Of a stretch of DNA of 64,000 nucleotides, positions 35,801-47,800 are shown one piece after another. The stretch is from Phoronis australis (taxonomy: Eukaryota; Phoronida; Phoronidae). Each line of letters opens with the position of its first letter. Position 1 is the first letter of the stretch. The notes under the pieces were generated by a model. The model was not told where the DNA came from and did no database searches. It saw only the letters and a program-made list of their open reading frames with translations. The position numbers were made by a program, and so were the translations under genes. The stretch lies in NCBI GenBank assembly GCA_002633005.1, contig NMRA01000582.1:38610-102609 (forward strand), written 5' to 3'.

Positions 35801-38800
35801 TTATGAGCTGCCATGTTGATTTTTTTAATCTTTGTGTATAGTGAATTGTGGGTGAATTTTTAACTTAAAAATATCATGGCTAAACAATCGTCGTGATTTC
35901 CTTCAGTTACATGTTCCCAATTTTGCATCGGACGTCACATTTGTCTGTTCCAGTGTGGCCAGTAACAGTCAACAGAACTTGATGACGGTGGCCAATATTG
36001 GGGTGTGCTTTGGCCCCACCCTGCTGAGACCACAGGAAGAGACTATGGCAGCCATTATGAACATCAAGTTCTGTAACATCATTGTAGAGATTATGATTGA
36101 TAATTATGACAAGGTAACGCCATGTTCTGCATTGGTTCTGGGTAGATTGATAATGAACGTAATTGGCAGTGGATGAAGCTTTTACATTATATTCGCTTAG
36201 GTTTTGTAGGACCCTATAAAATGGCCAAATTTGGCAGACTTTAGAACATCATACCTGACAAATGGCTTGTCAGATTTATATGAAACTTTCAGGTACTGTG
36301 CTTTGTGCGCTGTTCTCAGAAACGTTATTAGGAATTGTTTTGAAATGTTCCCTTTTTGCATGTGGGTCTGTCAGAAAAAGGATTTTTACGATTTTCATGA
36401 AAAATCTTTAAAATCTCATAATTAAAAACAAAATGATATTTCAGAATACTGCAACCTTGAATATTTATATTAAATAAAATTCAATCGTGTTTTGATACCA
36501 TTGTTTTGTTATCCATTATTTTATTTTTTGATAAATTTTACATAAAAGACACGGTCACGTGACCCAATTTATAACAGATTGGTAGAAAGTCATTCCATGT
36601 CAGCTTCTGATGACATTAATTTGGCTCATAATTTTTTGTTTCATAAGACACGGCCATTTTTATTGGATGAGGTGATTGAATGAGTTTTCTACTCGCAGCT
36701 ATTTAAATGTCCACCAGATGTCAACGCTAACAGCAAGCTGCAAGTTGTCGGACCAGTGGAGATTGATCTCAAATTCTCTGCCAACTCTGTGCCTGTCGAC
36801 AGGGGAGACAATATCCCATCGGAGCCGTCCAGGGAGGATAACTATGCCAAGCATGGTAGTGGTGGCAGTGACAGCCTGGACAGGGGAGACAATTCGAGCA
36901 CGCCTACTCCTAATTCGTCAGCGACCTCGACACCGAGTCTCAATAACAGTACCCCGAAGTCACCTCGTCAAACTTACGCTGAGGCACGTGCCAAGCTGAG
37001 GCCTTCGACCATCTACAATCCAAGTTCTTCGGGAGGAACCGGTGAGTACACTATGTCATCACTGAAGAGTGACATCTTTGAAGCCCTTTGACTTTGATAA
37101 CTTTCCAAATAACTCTCTGGTTTTCGCTTCAATACGTGGTTGAACTTAATGACGCCCTACTTTTTAAGCATTGCACATTTTCCTGGATCCGTTGTCATTA
37201 ATTGGGATTCTTTTGTATGTGGATGCAATGGTGTCAAAAGAGTCAGTAGCAGTTTCCACTGACTGCAACTACCTGACTGCTTAGAGCGCACTCTTGTGGC
37301 CTGGGTGTGACTTAAACGTTACAGAGAGGTGGTAGATATAGCATCTTTTTGGTTGCCACAGTATTGCATCAGTGCATTGGGTTTTTGTTATCTTGACTTT
37401 AGTTGAGAACAGTGAATTGTTTTTATAATGATGAATGGATAGAAACATCAGGTATTTTGAGATCTCGTTCAGCCTTCAACTTAAAAAAGCTGTATTTTGC
37501 CCCTGTTTAGCTGTCAGTGTTGTATCACTAACCAAAGTGTTTTGTGTTTTAATAACGTCACCACGCTCACTCAATCTAGAATTATTTCAAAGGCAACTCA
37601 AGTCATAGGCAACGCGTACATGCGCCATTTTCGAATCCGCAATTTTCGGGCTGGCGAGTCCCATAAACTCTTAAACATTTAGTTGAGTCACTGATTTGGT
37701 AACGAGAACAGAATCCTGTTATGATAAGAAATATTATGAGACCAATTTTGAGAGAGAAGGCGTGTTAAACAGGGCAAAATGCTGCTTTAAATATGCACTG
37801 TGTATGTACGATGTACATTATGCATCGCTGTGCTGAAATGAATTAAAGTATCACTCTGGTATAGGTTCATGGTCTTGTAATTAGGGAGCTTCAGAAACAG
37901 GGCTAGGCTTATACTTGGGTGAGCTGACGTGGGGCATTTGTGCCCATGGGGTTGTATCACACACACTGACCCACATGACATGCATGTGATGAGCACTCGC
38001 TGTCGGGATGTGTTTTTCTAGACAGTTTGGTGCCCACCTGCCTTTATGCAGGGTACTCACGGTAGAGGTTGTCTGTTCAAAACGAACTAACGGGTAAAGG
38101 GGGGGGTGGGATTGTATTGACTAGGTGGCTGCATACATTAGAAAAATTGGGGTTTGGCTTATATTTGCATTAAAGGGCTTGCATGCCATTGTGAAGATAA
38201 TCCAAGATTGGAAGTGGAGCTTATACCCGGGGGTGGGCTTATACCCGGGGGTGGGCTTATGCCCGGGGGTGGGCTTATGCCTGGGGGTTGGCTTAGCCAG
38301 GGATGGGCTTACATTGTCGGTAAAATTTACACTGGGGATGGGCTTTTTACCAGAGCGAATACGGTACGTTGTGGAAAAATTATGTTTTTCCTGACTGGAA
38401 AATTTGGAGATTTTGATGTCTAAAGCTGTCGTGTTAATACTATTTACAAATTGCTTGATAAGTGGTTTCCCCGTCCCTCTCTGTAGGCTATAGTCCCAGG
38501 TATAGTTACACAGGTAAGTCTATAAACGCCAGTTCTCTGTTGGCAGATACAGTTGTTTGTGTTGTTGATGTGATCCTTCTGCCCACAGACGCTTACTGAT
38601 CTAATGTAACCAGAGCGTAGACAGACACTGGCTCATATAGTAAGGCTTTCTAAGCTTAGAGCACATTGCGACAGAACGTTAGGATCTTAGTTTGTCAAAT
38701 TTCTCTTCAATAATGAATTGTTTACTTCATTGAGTAGGACAGTGTAGACTATACATCTGTCATCAACCAACAGAGGGCGTTCTGTTACATTTCTCATTCA

Positions 38801-41800
38801 CCACAAACAATGAGAGCCAATCACGTGACATTGGTGACTCGTGGTGCCATCTAACAGCTTAAGCAGGTACTTGAGCTTAGCGACAGGAGATACGCATTAC
38901 TCGCACACTTTTGGTGGCGTTGCAAAAATGGTTGTTATGCATTGTTCTGTAGGACACGTCTCGTTTTAGCATAAATTTTATCACTAGAAACGGGTAAAGT
39001 GCGCGTGTTCCAATCATGCAGAACCATTGTAGTTCGGACACAGCTCCTCGTTTTCAAGCATAATGGCAAACTCATGCAAGTAGTGAGCAGAGGCAGACTT
39101 CATGTTTGATGATGCTGGAATGGAATAATGGTCAACCTTTCAAAGGCTGTAGTGTTTGTTATTCAGAATACAGACATAGTAGCTTTTGAAATGTGACTGA
39201 AGGACAGTGTATAAGCTAAGCTTCTTAAACAGTTACAGACACACTTTTGCCATCATCTAGATATGCCTCTAAAACTGTTGAAGTTGAGTCTGCGCTCTGG
39301 ACACAGGATGCTTATGTGTGCAGTGTTCATTGATGTCACCATTAGATCTATCACCTGCAGTTTCAGAGTATTTGATGTGTTGTGATCACCTAGCTCAGTA
39401 TCAGCTCAACGTCGTTGTACACAAAGTTGATGTTCAAAATTGGTTCCCCAGCCTCACCAGTGTTGTATTCAACATTGTTGTATTCAACAGTGTTGGGCCG
39501 AATAGCTGGCGCTTTTTGTTACTATTAATATGGATGGGTCTCTTTTCGCTTTGTCTGTTGTTAACTTTTGTTTTTCTTTGTCAGTATCTGATACTGTCAA
39601 GTGTGCGTTGATGCACAGTTTGTTTGAGCGTTTTTCACGTGACATAGCAAGGCATTGTTATGCCAGTCATGAATCGGGATTAGTGCGGGATTTGGAATTA
39701 TGCTTCGTTTCTCTTGCTGTTGCTTTTGCATTTATCATTCTTATTTCATTTGAATTCCACGGCAGTTTGAGAGTGATGACCACTCTCTGTTCTCGTTGGG
39801 TTATTGTTCTAGGTCACCAAGTACCTTCTGTATAATTTTGAACTCTTAGTTATTTTACTGTTGTAGTATTTTCCTTTATTTTGTGTGCTCCATCATTGTG
39901 CTTCTGTACACATTACTGTAGTATTTTCTTGTTTAGACATCTGAAGGTCATTTAATTTTTAAGGTAAATGTCTACCTTTGTTACCAACAGGGCTTGGAAT
40001 TTTCCGCGGAAACGCGGATTTCCGCTTTTTTCAAATGTTCTTTCCGCGCATTTTATAATATTTCAGCGTAAAAAAATCGCATTTGATATAAAATTTCCGC
40101 GGCAAATTCCTTTCTTACCGCGGCGTTGCAGACGACGTTCACCTCGAAAAGCGGAAGTTGATCTTTATGTTTCTGAGGAACGTAAAATGTCAACATTGCC
40201 AGGGCATCTGGGATAGCGTGGTGGGATTTTCAATGGCGTCTCGTGTTACTGTAAACCGCGGCGACAAATACTAGGGCTCTGTAGCTAAAAATGTGTGGAT
40301 TGGGAGTCGACGGGCGACCTAAAAGGACGCAGACGCATGCTACTGATGGTGGTAACGTTTTTTTTTTTTAGTCCTCCATGTCGCGGGGCAAAAGGTTCAC
40401 AAAATCACATCGACCATTTCAAGGCTGGGTAGCGCGCATGATTTGGGCCGTAAAAGTTTCCACGTTTTTTGTCATTGGTCATTCCAAGCCCTGTACCAAG
40501 GATGAAATTTTTTGAATAACTTGTTTTTAAGCAGTTGTTAAGTCGTAAAAACACATTCATGTGATTACAAACATCTACGCATTGCTCTTGTCCACATAAA
40601 ATTCTATGATCATCAAGGATTTGAAGAGTTTACTTTTAAAAAAGTTATTCAAAGAAATTTTACCCTTGGTTACATAGATAACCTTATAGCTTGGAATTTT
40701 CATACATTATTAGATGGAGCAATTATTCATAGGGGTTGTCTGTAAAAAGTGATTCGTTTACATAAATTAAGAAAATATGATGCATAAGACAGCAATGTTG
40801 AATACATGAATGTTTTAAATTTTAGGATAGATAGTTTAAAAAAAGATGAGCCATTTAAAAATATAATTTAGATGAGTTGCTACGTGCTTTCATTTCAGTT
40901 CAGCTGTTTAATGTTTTCCAGCAACTAAGCGCTGACTTTTATGTGGTTGAACATAAGTACCATGTAATGAAGTGTGACAAAACTGAGCCTGTATTGACCG
41001 TGAAGTTCTTTATATTTGCCAGGCGAGGGCTTTAGTACTAGTAACAGTAGCAGCTCTGAGTCGCTGAACTCACGGACATCTTCCAACATGACCACGTCTA
41101 TGCCAAGTTACGTGCTCCAGTCGACACCAAGGACAGATGAAGTAATCACACGGCGGACACCAGTCAGACAGAAAAATGTTATAGGTAATGGCCACGCTGG
41201 TAGTACTGGCTGTAGTGGTGGTAATGGTCACTAATTTAGGACGGTGGACTAGTGAAGTTATACTTTTCCATTTTTCATATACTTTAGATAATGTAGTACC
41301 AAATAAATGTCTTTACCATGTTCAAGTTCTATACTTTAGCTACTATCAAGCGATGGTTTGAAAATATGCGGCCATTCAGAACAATGTTAGTTTTTAAAAA
41401 ATGGAAAAGACCAATTTTGGCCGTTATTCTTGTCCAAAATTAGTGACCCATTGCTGTAATCACTGTCACTCAAGCATATAGCTTCAGTTATAGTATTGCG
41501 TATAGCAAATTTAAATTTAGATTCAATTTAATTTTAATTTTAATTTAGCAGTGCAATTAGTGTTTTATGTCTAGCTTTACTTTGGTCGTATTGTCTGATT
41601 GAGGCTGCCATCTCACCGGTAAGTACTGGCAACAGCCTTGCCTTTGTGTAAGAATTTGTAAACTTTTAATTGTCAGTTTTTTATTTGTTCTTTGTTATTT
41701 AATCTTTCATTCTGAAAGTTTGCATGTCTATTCATTTATTTTTGATGCTCAAGTTGAAACACATGAAATGTACTTAGTTATTGAAGAATAAGTACTATAT

Positions 41801-44800
41801 ACTTCTATACGTTGAAAATTGATGTTAAAAAGTTATTTCTTTAAACATTGACAATGGGCGACTTGATGCTCACTAGGTGGCGCTGCTGAAAAAAGTGCCC
41901 TCTGTTGAACATTGGAAGAGATTGGCGACAGACAGCAGTACATTGGCATGTTCCATGTGCTCACCAGAAGGTGTTCACTACAGTTGCCTTTCTTGCACTA
42001 GTAACACCTCGCTGACTTGGAGCTCCCATCACCTTAACCATGAAGTTGATAAAATTATGTTTTTGTTCTAGCAAATCGAGTAACTGCCTACAATCAACAC
42101 TTGGCGAAAAAGGACTGGAAACCTGATCGTGCATCAGAGCCAGTGGTCTACCAGAACCTTGGTGGTAGTCTGCCTAAAACTGGCAGCGATGGCAATATGT
42201 ACCAGAACATTGGACCAGGCTATCTCATGTACGTATACTGACAATGTCGTGCTTGTAGTGGATCATGGGTAGGGAAACGTGCTGGTCGGCAAACTCATAA
42301 ATAATGTGCATAATTGCAGCTCTAGTCATCATAAGACCCATGAGTGTAGTGTTAATATGGGATTGTATTGTTTTTTAAGTCTCGTCTTTAAATTCAGATG
42401 TTCAACAGTAGTGTTTTGGGATCTGACCACATATTTTTTTCTGTGGTCCATATGGTTCACAAGTACTGACCACTGGGTTTAGAGATCTGACCAGGATATT
42501 TATGAGACTTTCTACTTGACTGTTTCCCTACCCTGTTGCTATAACACCTAAACATTGTTGCACTATAGAAAACAACCTGTAAGCATATCTATGGATACAC
42601 TGCATTAGGCCATATTGGGTGATGTTTCAATGGTCATGGTTGGAGACATGTTTGGGAATACTTAATTTATTCATTATACTGTTTATCACATGATATGGCT
42701 TGATGAATATTGATGCAGAGACTTAGTTATTGGACAACAAAGCATTCTGAAAACAAACTCCATCTTATGGTCTTGTCCAAGTACTTCGTAGAACCTCTTT
42801 TAAGGAAAAGTACTTGATGAAAACAGGGCGACTTGACTTTTGTAAAACCTCTTGATCCTATACTGGTCCATACGTTAATGCTGGTTTTACATCTAGTAAG
42901 ATACATGCATACGAGTTGAAACAGGAAACTAGCTGCTTAGCTGTAACACTAACATACATAGTTAAATGGTAAGAACAAATAGGTGAACTGCTTAGCTGTA
43001 ACACTAACATACATAGTTAAATGGTAAGAACAAATAGGTGAACAATTCAAGAGTGTCATGTCCTTTACAATGAACTGAGAAGTTTAAGATGAATAGTTTA
43101 ACAATGCATGCTCCCTCCCACATAGTGCTAATACTAACATTGGTTACAATGTGCTCTAAATTGCTCTAATTACTAAGTATTGTAATTAGTTTCAAAATTG
43201 AACTTTGCGCCAGCACGTGATTTGTAATATCCATATCCTGCTCATTGATTTGGAAAATATTTCAAACATTGGAGTAGCGACGAAGCATTGTTTTTATAAT
43301 GAAATTTCTGTTTGCTTATTCGTGGTAGATTTCAGCATGTGTGGAAAACTGATTTAACAAGGTTTGTGCTTGCCAGCTTTATTTAATTCCCTGTTTTGTT
43401 TGATTGTCTGTGTTGCTGTGATGCTGAGGTTTTGACAAAAATTCCAGTGAAAACACTTGCAGTCTTGGTTGAAATATGGATTTTTTGGAAATATCTGATG
43501 GTTTAAATTCAGACATCTACTGGGAAAAAATTTAAGATAAGTAGTTGCAGTGTTCCTGGATAATAACTTCATTACGACATTTAGGTTTGTAGTTAAACAG
43601 TACATTGTTAGGTATGCGAAATTGTAACTTGACTACGCCGTTTTAGTTCTAGTGATTCTAACAACGACAACAGCACGACACAACCCGAGAAGGACGCCTC
43701 TCTCCCCAAACCTAACCAAACTCGTGCCAAACCCACTGTCCCTCTGAAACCCAAAAACAGCCTCAGACTGGGAGCTCCGTTTCAAGCTCTCAAAAAACGG
43801 ATACCAAATGAATCTGTGTAAGACTTGTACAGCTGTTGTGACATTTGCGTTGGTTCACCCTGCTTTGCTAGAGCCTTGATTTGTTTTGTCTCCCGCTTCG
43901 TATAATTTATACATTTACGCTTTTTTCCCTTGCACGATATCGTTAAATGCCTGTTGGCAAAGCAAAAGTATTCAGTGCCACCTATTGACAATTTAATTTC
44001 TCATATATATTTATCCATAGTGCCCAATTAGTGTCGTTTCTTTAATTTTTTTCATCGGTGATCGCATTCACTTGCTTTGTCAGCATGTTGCTTAACTTTT
44101 TTTACCAATTTTTGTTTTTGGATTGTGATATTTGTTTTCTGTTGATGCTTGCATTTGATGATATGTATGCTGCAGTGGGACCAACTGGTTATCCAGTCCC
44201 CAACACTGCACAGGCTCTGTGGTGGAATGTAGGAAGCCATTATGCGAATCCAAACATTGATCATGATGTTAGAAATAACTCTGTAAAGCATTTTTATTTG
44301 TCGTTGAATGTTTTTTAAATGTTCATATTTTGGTTTTTGCGTAAAATATGGGGGTCACCTAATTACTTTTTCTGTTACAGCCCCCTAAACAGAGACACCT
44401 TTGGCAAAAATGTGAAATTTGCAACAATTACTGAAAAGCCATTGCATATTAAACGAATGATTCAAATGTTTTTGAAAATGGAATAATTTCATTGCTCCCT
44501 TGAATGTTTTTATTGCATCCCAACGGGGTAATTTTGCTCTGGAGATGGTCGACAAGTGGTTGCCGTTTATGTGCTCTTTTCTCCGAAGCGTTAAACATCA
44601 CTGCTGTTTTTGAATATGGCAATCCTTACAGTCACAGCTTTGTCGTTACATGAAGCTGGCAAGTTACTTCACGTTCATACAGACTACCAAATTAAATGCC
44701 ACTTTGTGGACAAACATCAGGTATTAATTCTTCAAAGAAAAACATGTTCCTTGCAACACACTTGTATTATTGCCAGTTTACTTGATAACATTTCTGGTAC

Positions 44801-47800
44801 AAATAGAAACATGCGACCGTGTCGAGTAAAACAATGACAAAACATTCAAATGCTGTGTAAGACCAGGGGTTTGTTTCATGAAAGTGAACGAAGACTAAAG
44901 ACAGAAATGTGCTGTTAGTATCCCACTTCAAAGTTGTTGAAAAAGGTTTAATTAAGTAAATTATCAACACATCACATTCTAGAAATAATGTACTGAAATT
45001 ATCTCAATAACTTAACAGTTTTATGTGTGGAAGCAGTTTTACAAAGTATGGTTCTTTGCCTTGGCAAGTACCGCATTTATAAACAAAGATTAAAGTGCAA
45101 ATATCCCTGCCTTGCAATGTTTAAAAAGGAAGTTGTGTTGTACATTTCCACTGAACAATATATATATGTAAACAAAATGAAATATGGTGAATTTATAGAG
45201 TGCTGGCAAGGTCTTGATCTTGTTTGCTTATTCTGAATGAATCATAGCCTCTTGTTTTTTTTCTCCAATGTCAAATTACCTTTGTACATATCAGCACTGT
45301 AAGTTAACACCTTCAACTGTTCCTTTATCAAAACAAAAAAGTTATTGCATCGTGAAATTGTGTGATCTGTACCGTACCTATTATATTGAATAAAAAAAAA
45401 ATTTTTAAAGTTTTATGTGTTGTGTAATCTCATAGAGTTTGAACTTTTGCACAGAAATAGTTGTGCGGAGCCTAAGATCTAATTTCTCACTTTTAAGTCA
45501 CTAAATGAAACGGACCCCAGCTTATTTTCTGCTAAATAGTTCAAAAGATTTTGCCACAATAACTTGGTTCTCACCACAAGTCCACCATTCTCAACAGACC
45601 GTGAACACTAATTGATACTGTATAAAGCATTTACTTATGATACTTTGTTAGTAGCATGTGATCATAATAATAATAAAGTGCACATCACTCACGCTTTAGT
45701 CAAGATCATACTGCATGGCTTAGTACTGAGCCATCACGATTATACTGCATGGCGTATTGAGCCATCACCGCCAGGGATTAATGCCATCGACCTTTACTTG
45801 AAACTGGACTCAAGTTACCAATTGCGTGTCAAACCTCAAGACACAAGCCAAGCGTCATGGTCTTAAGCGTTAGAAATTTGTATCACTTATTTCAGTTATT
45901 TTTAGCCAGTCATATTTGTTGTATTTGAGTCAAATATATATCGGATGTTTTGAATATATGGTGAGTTTAGTTTAATGTCGCTGACTTTACACCGTGCTCT
46001 ATAGACTGCATCCAGTCCATTGCTTGCTTCAGCGCCTGGATTCACCTACACAAAGTTCTAATGGGCACTGGCAATATTCCCTTGACCTAATTAGCGACAT
46101 TCTCTTGACCTAATTAGCGATATCCCGTGACCTAATTAGCGATATTCCCTCGACTTAATTAGCGATATTCCCTTGAGCTAAATACTTCTGCTACTCAGCG
46201 TTTCGTTTGTTTTAGTTAATTATCATTAGTTTAGTTTTTCTAGTGTGCTAGTATGGTGAGATAGCTTTCAATACTTCTTTACAATTGTTTAACAGTGACT
46301 TTGAGCCTCAATGTGAAGTGAATGTTGTGCTTCTTGTTGTCTTTATTACTTCCATGTTGTGAACAGTCATCACAGCTGCTGAGATGTGAACAATGACCGT
46401 AGTTGCATTGTAAGCCTCTGCAGACTCCTAAAAGGTGGCGCTTTAGTCATGCATTCTGATGATACCCACTTTTTTGTATGCATCATGTTAATGTTAAGTC
46501 ATGTGTATGCTTTCAGGAGTTCTTCCACCAGCAGTCTTTCCAGTGTGTCCAACAGCACACCCAGGAGGTAAGTCTAGGCACGGGAGTACCTCCACTGACT
46601 GCGTTAACGGGAGGTGCTGCCAGGAAGAATCACTTTTTGCTAGTGCAGGGGTTTATTGTAGCCAAAACAACCATGGTAGGATGCATGTTGTCCCTAATCA
46701 CTATGGGAGGGTCGCATGACAGTGACAGCCACAGGGATTCCGATGGCTTGGAAACACAAAGTATTGCCAAATGGTAGGAATGTGGAAGAAAAGACTTACC
46801 ATTGAGTACTTCTTTCAAATCTTTAGCTGTATAACTTATTTAAAAGATAGGTCAAACAACCCATAGGGTCCTAGGTCTGCGACAGGTGTTAGATATTGGC
46901 ATATGTACTTCACATCGACTCCACAACACTTGAAGCCCTTTATAAGAATAAGTTCTAAACTGTTCGACTATTTCTAGAAGTGGTTTGCTGATGTCTTGTA
47001 ATTTTTTGTTGAATTTTTATACTCTGTTTTTTAATTATGACGACCTTTACTGCCAGGAATAATCCATTNNNNNNNNNNNNNNNNNNNNNNNNNNNNNNNN
47101 NNNNNNNNNNNNNNNNNNNNNNNNNNNNNNNNNNNNNNNNNNNNNNNNNNNNNNNNNNNNNNNNNNNNNNNNNNNNNNNNNNNNNNNNNNNNNNNNNNNN
47201 NNNNNNNNNNNNNNNNNNNNNNNNNNNNNNNNNNNNNNNNNNNNNNNNNNNNNNNNNNNNNNNNNNNNNNNNNNNNNNNNNNNNNNNNNNNNNNNNNNNN
47301 NNNNNNNNNNNNNNNNNNNNNNNNNNNNNNNNNNNNNNNNNNNNNNNNNNNNNNNNNNNNNNNNNNNNNNNNNNNNNNNNNNNNNNNNNNNNNNNNNNNN
47401 NNNNNNNNNNNNNNNNNNNNNNNNNNNNNNNNNNNNNNNNNNNNNNNNNNNNNNNNNNNNNNNNNNNNNNNNNNNNNNNNNNNNNNNNNNNNNNNNNNNN
47501 NNNNNNNNNNNNNNNNNNNNNNNNNNNNNNNNNNNNNNNNNNNNNNNNNNNNNNNNNNNNNNNNNNNNNNNNNNNNNNNNNNNNNNNNNNNNNNNNNNNN
47601 NNNNNNNNNNNNNNNNNNNNNNNNNNNNNNNNNNNNNNNNNNNNNNNNNNNNNNNNNNNNNNNNNNNNNNNNNNNNNNNNGTAATTTTGCTCTGGAGATG
47701 GTCGACAAGTGGTTGCCGTTTATGTGCTCTTTTCTCCTAAGCGTTAAACATCACTGCTGTTTTTGAATATGGCAATCCTTACAGTCACAGCTTTGTCGTT

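Larger units (their letters stand above)
37042..41022. other. Graf introns around the 27-nt microexon
   Basis: Contains the TTAA-flanked MITE (37485-37786), an 18-bp CCCGGG repeat (38219-38345), and the 506-bp TIR element (39988-40493). No other coding signal than the microexon. Confidence 0.5.
44527..47068 (+). repeat. 2.5-kb duplicated segment, copy 1 (with exon t)
   Basis: Starts GTAATTTTGCTCTGGAGATG and runs to GGAATAATCCATT at the N gap. Differs from copy 2 by a few percent plus indels, including a 34-bp repeat present about twice here and ten times in copy 2. Confidence 0.95.

Noticed and set aside
38125-38423. Glycine-rich frames (LYPGVG repeats)
   Set aside because: Product of the 18-bp minisatellite; the two overlapping frames cannot both be real and neither has splice support.
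47031-47708. 200-codon open frames on both strands
   Set aside because: They consist almost entirely of Ns.
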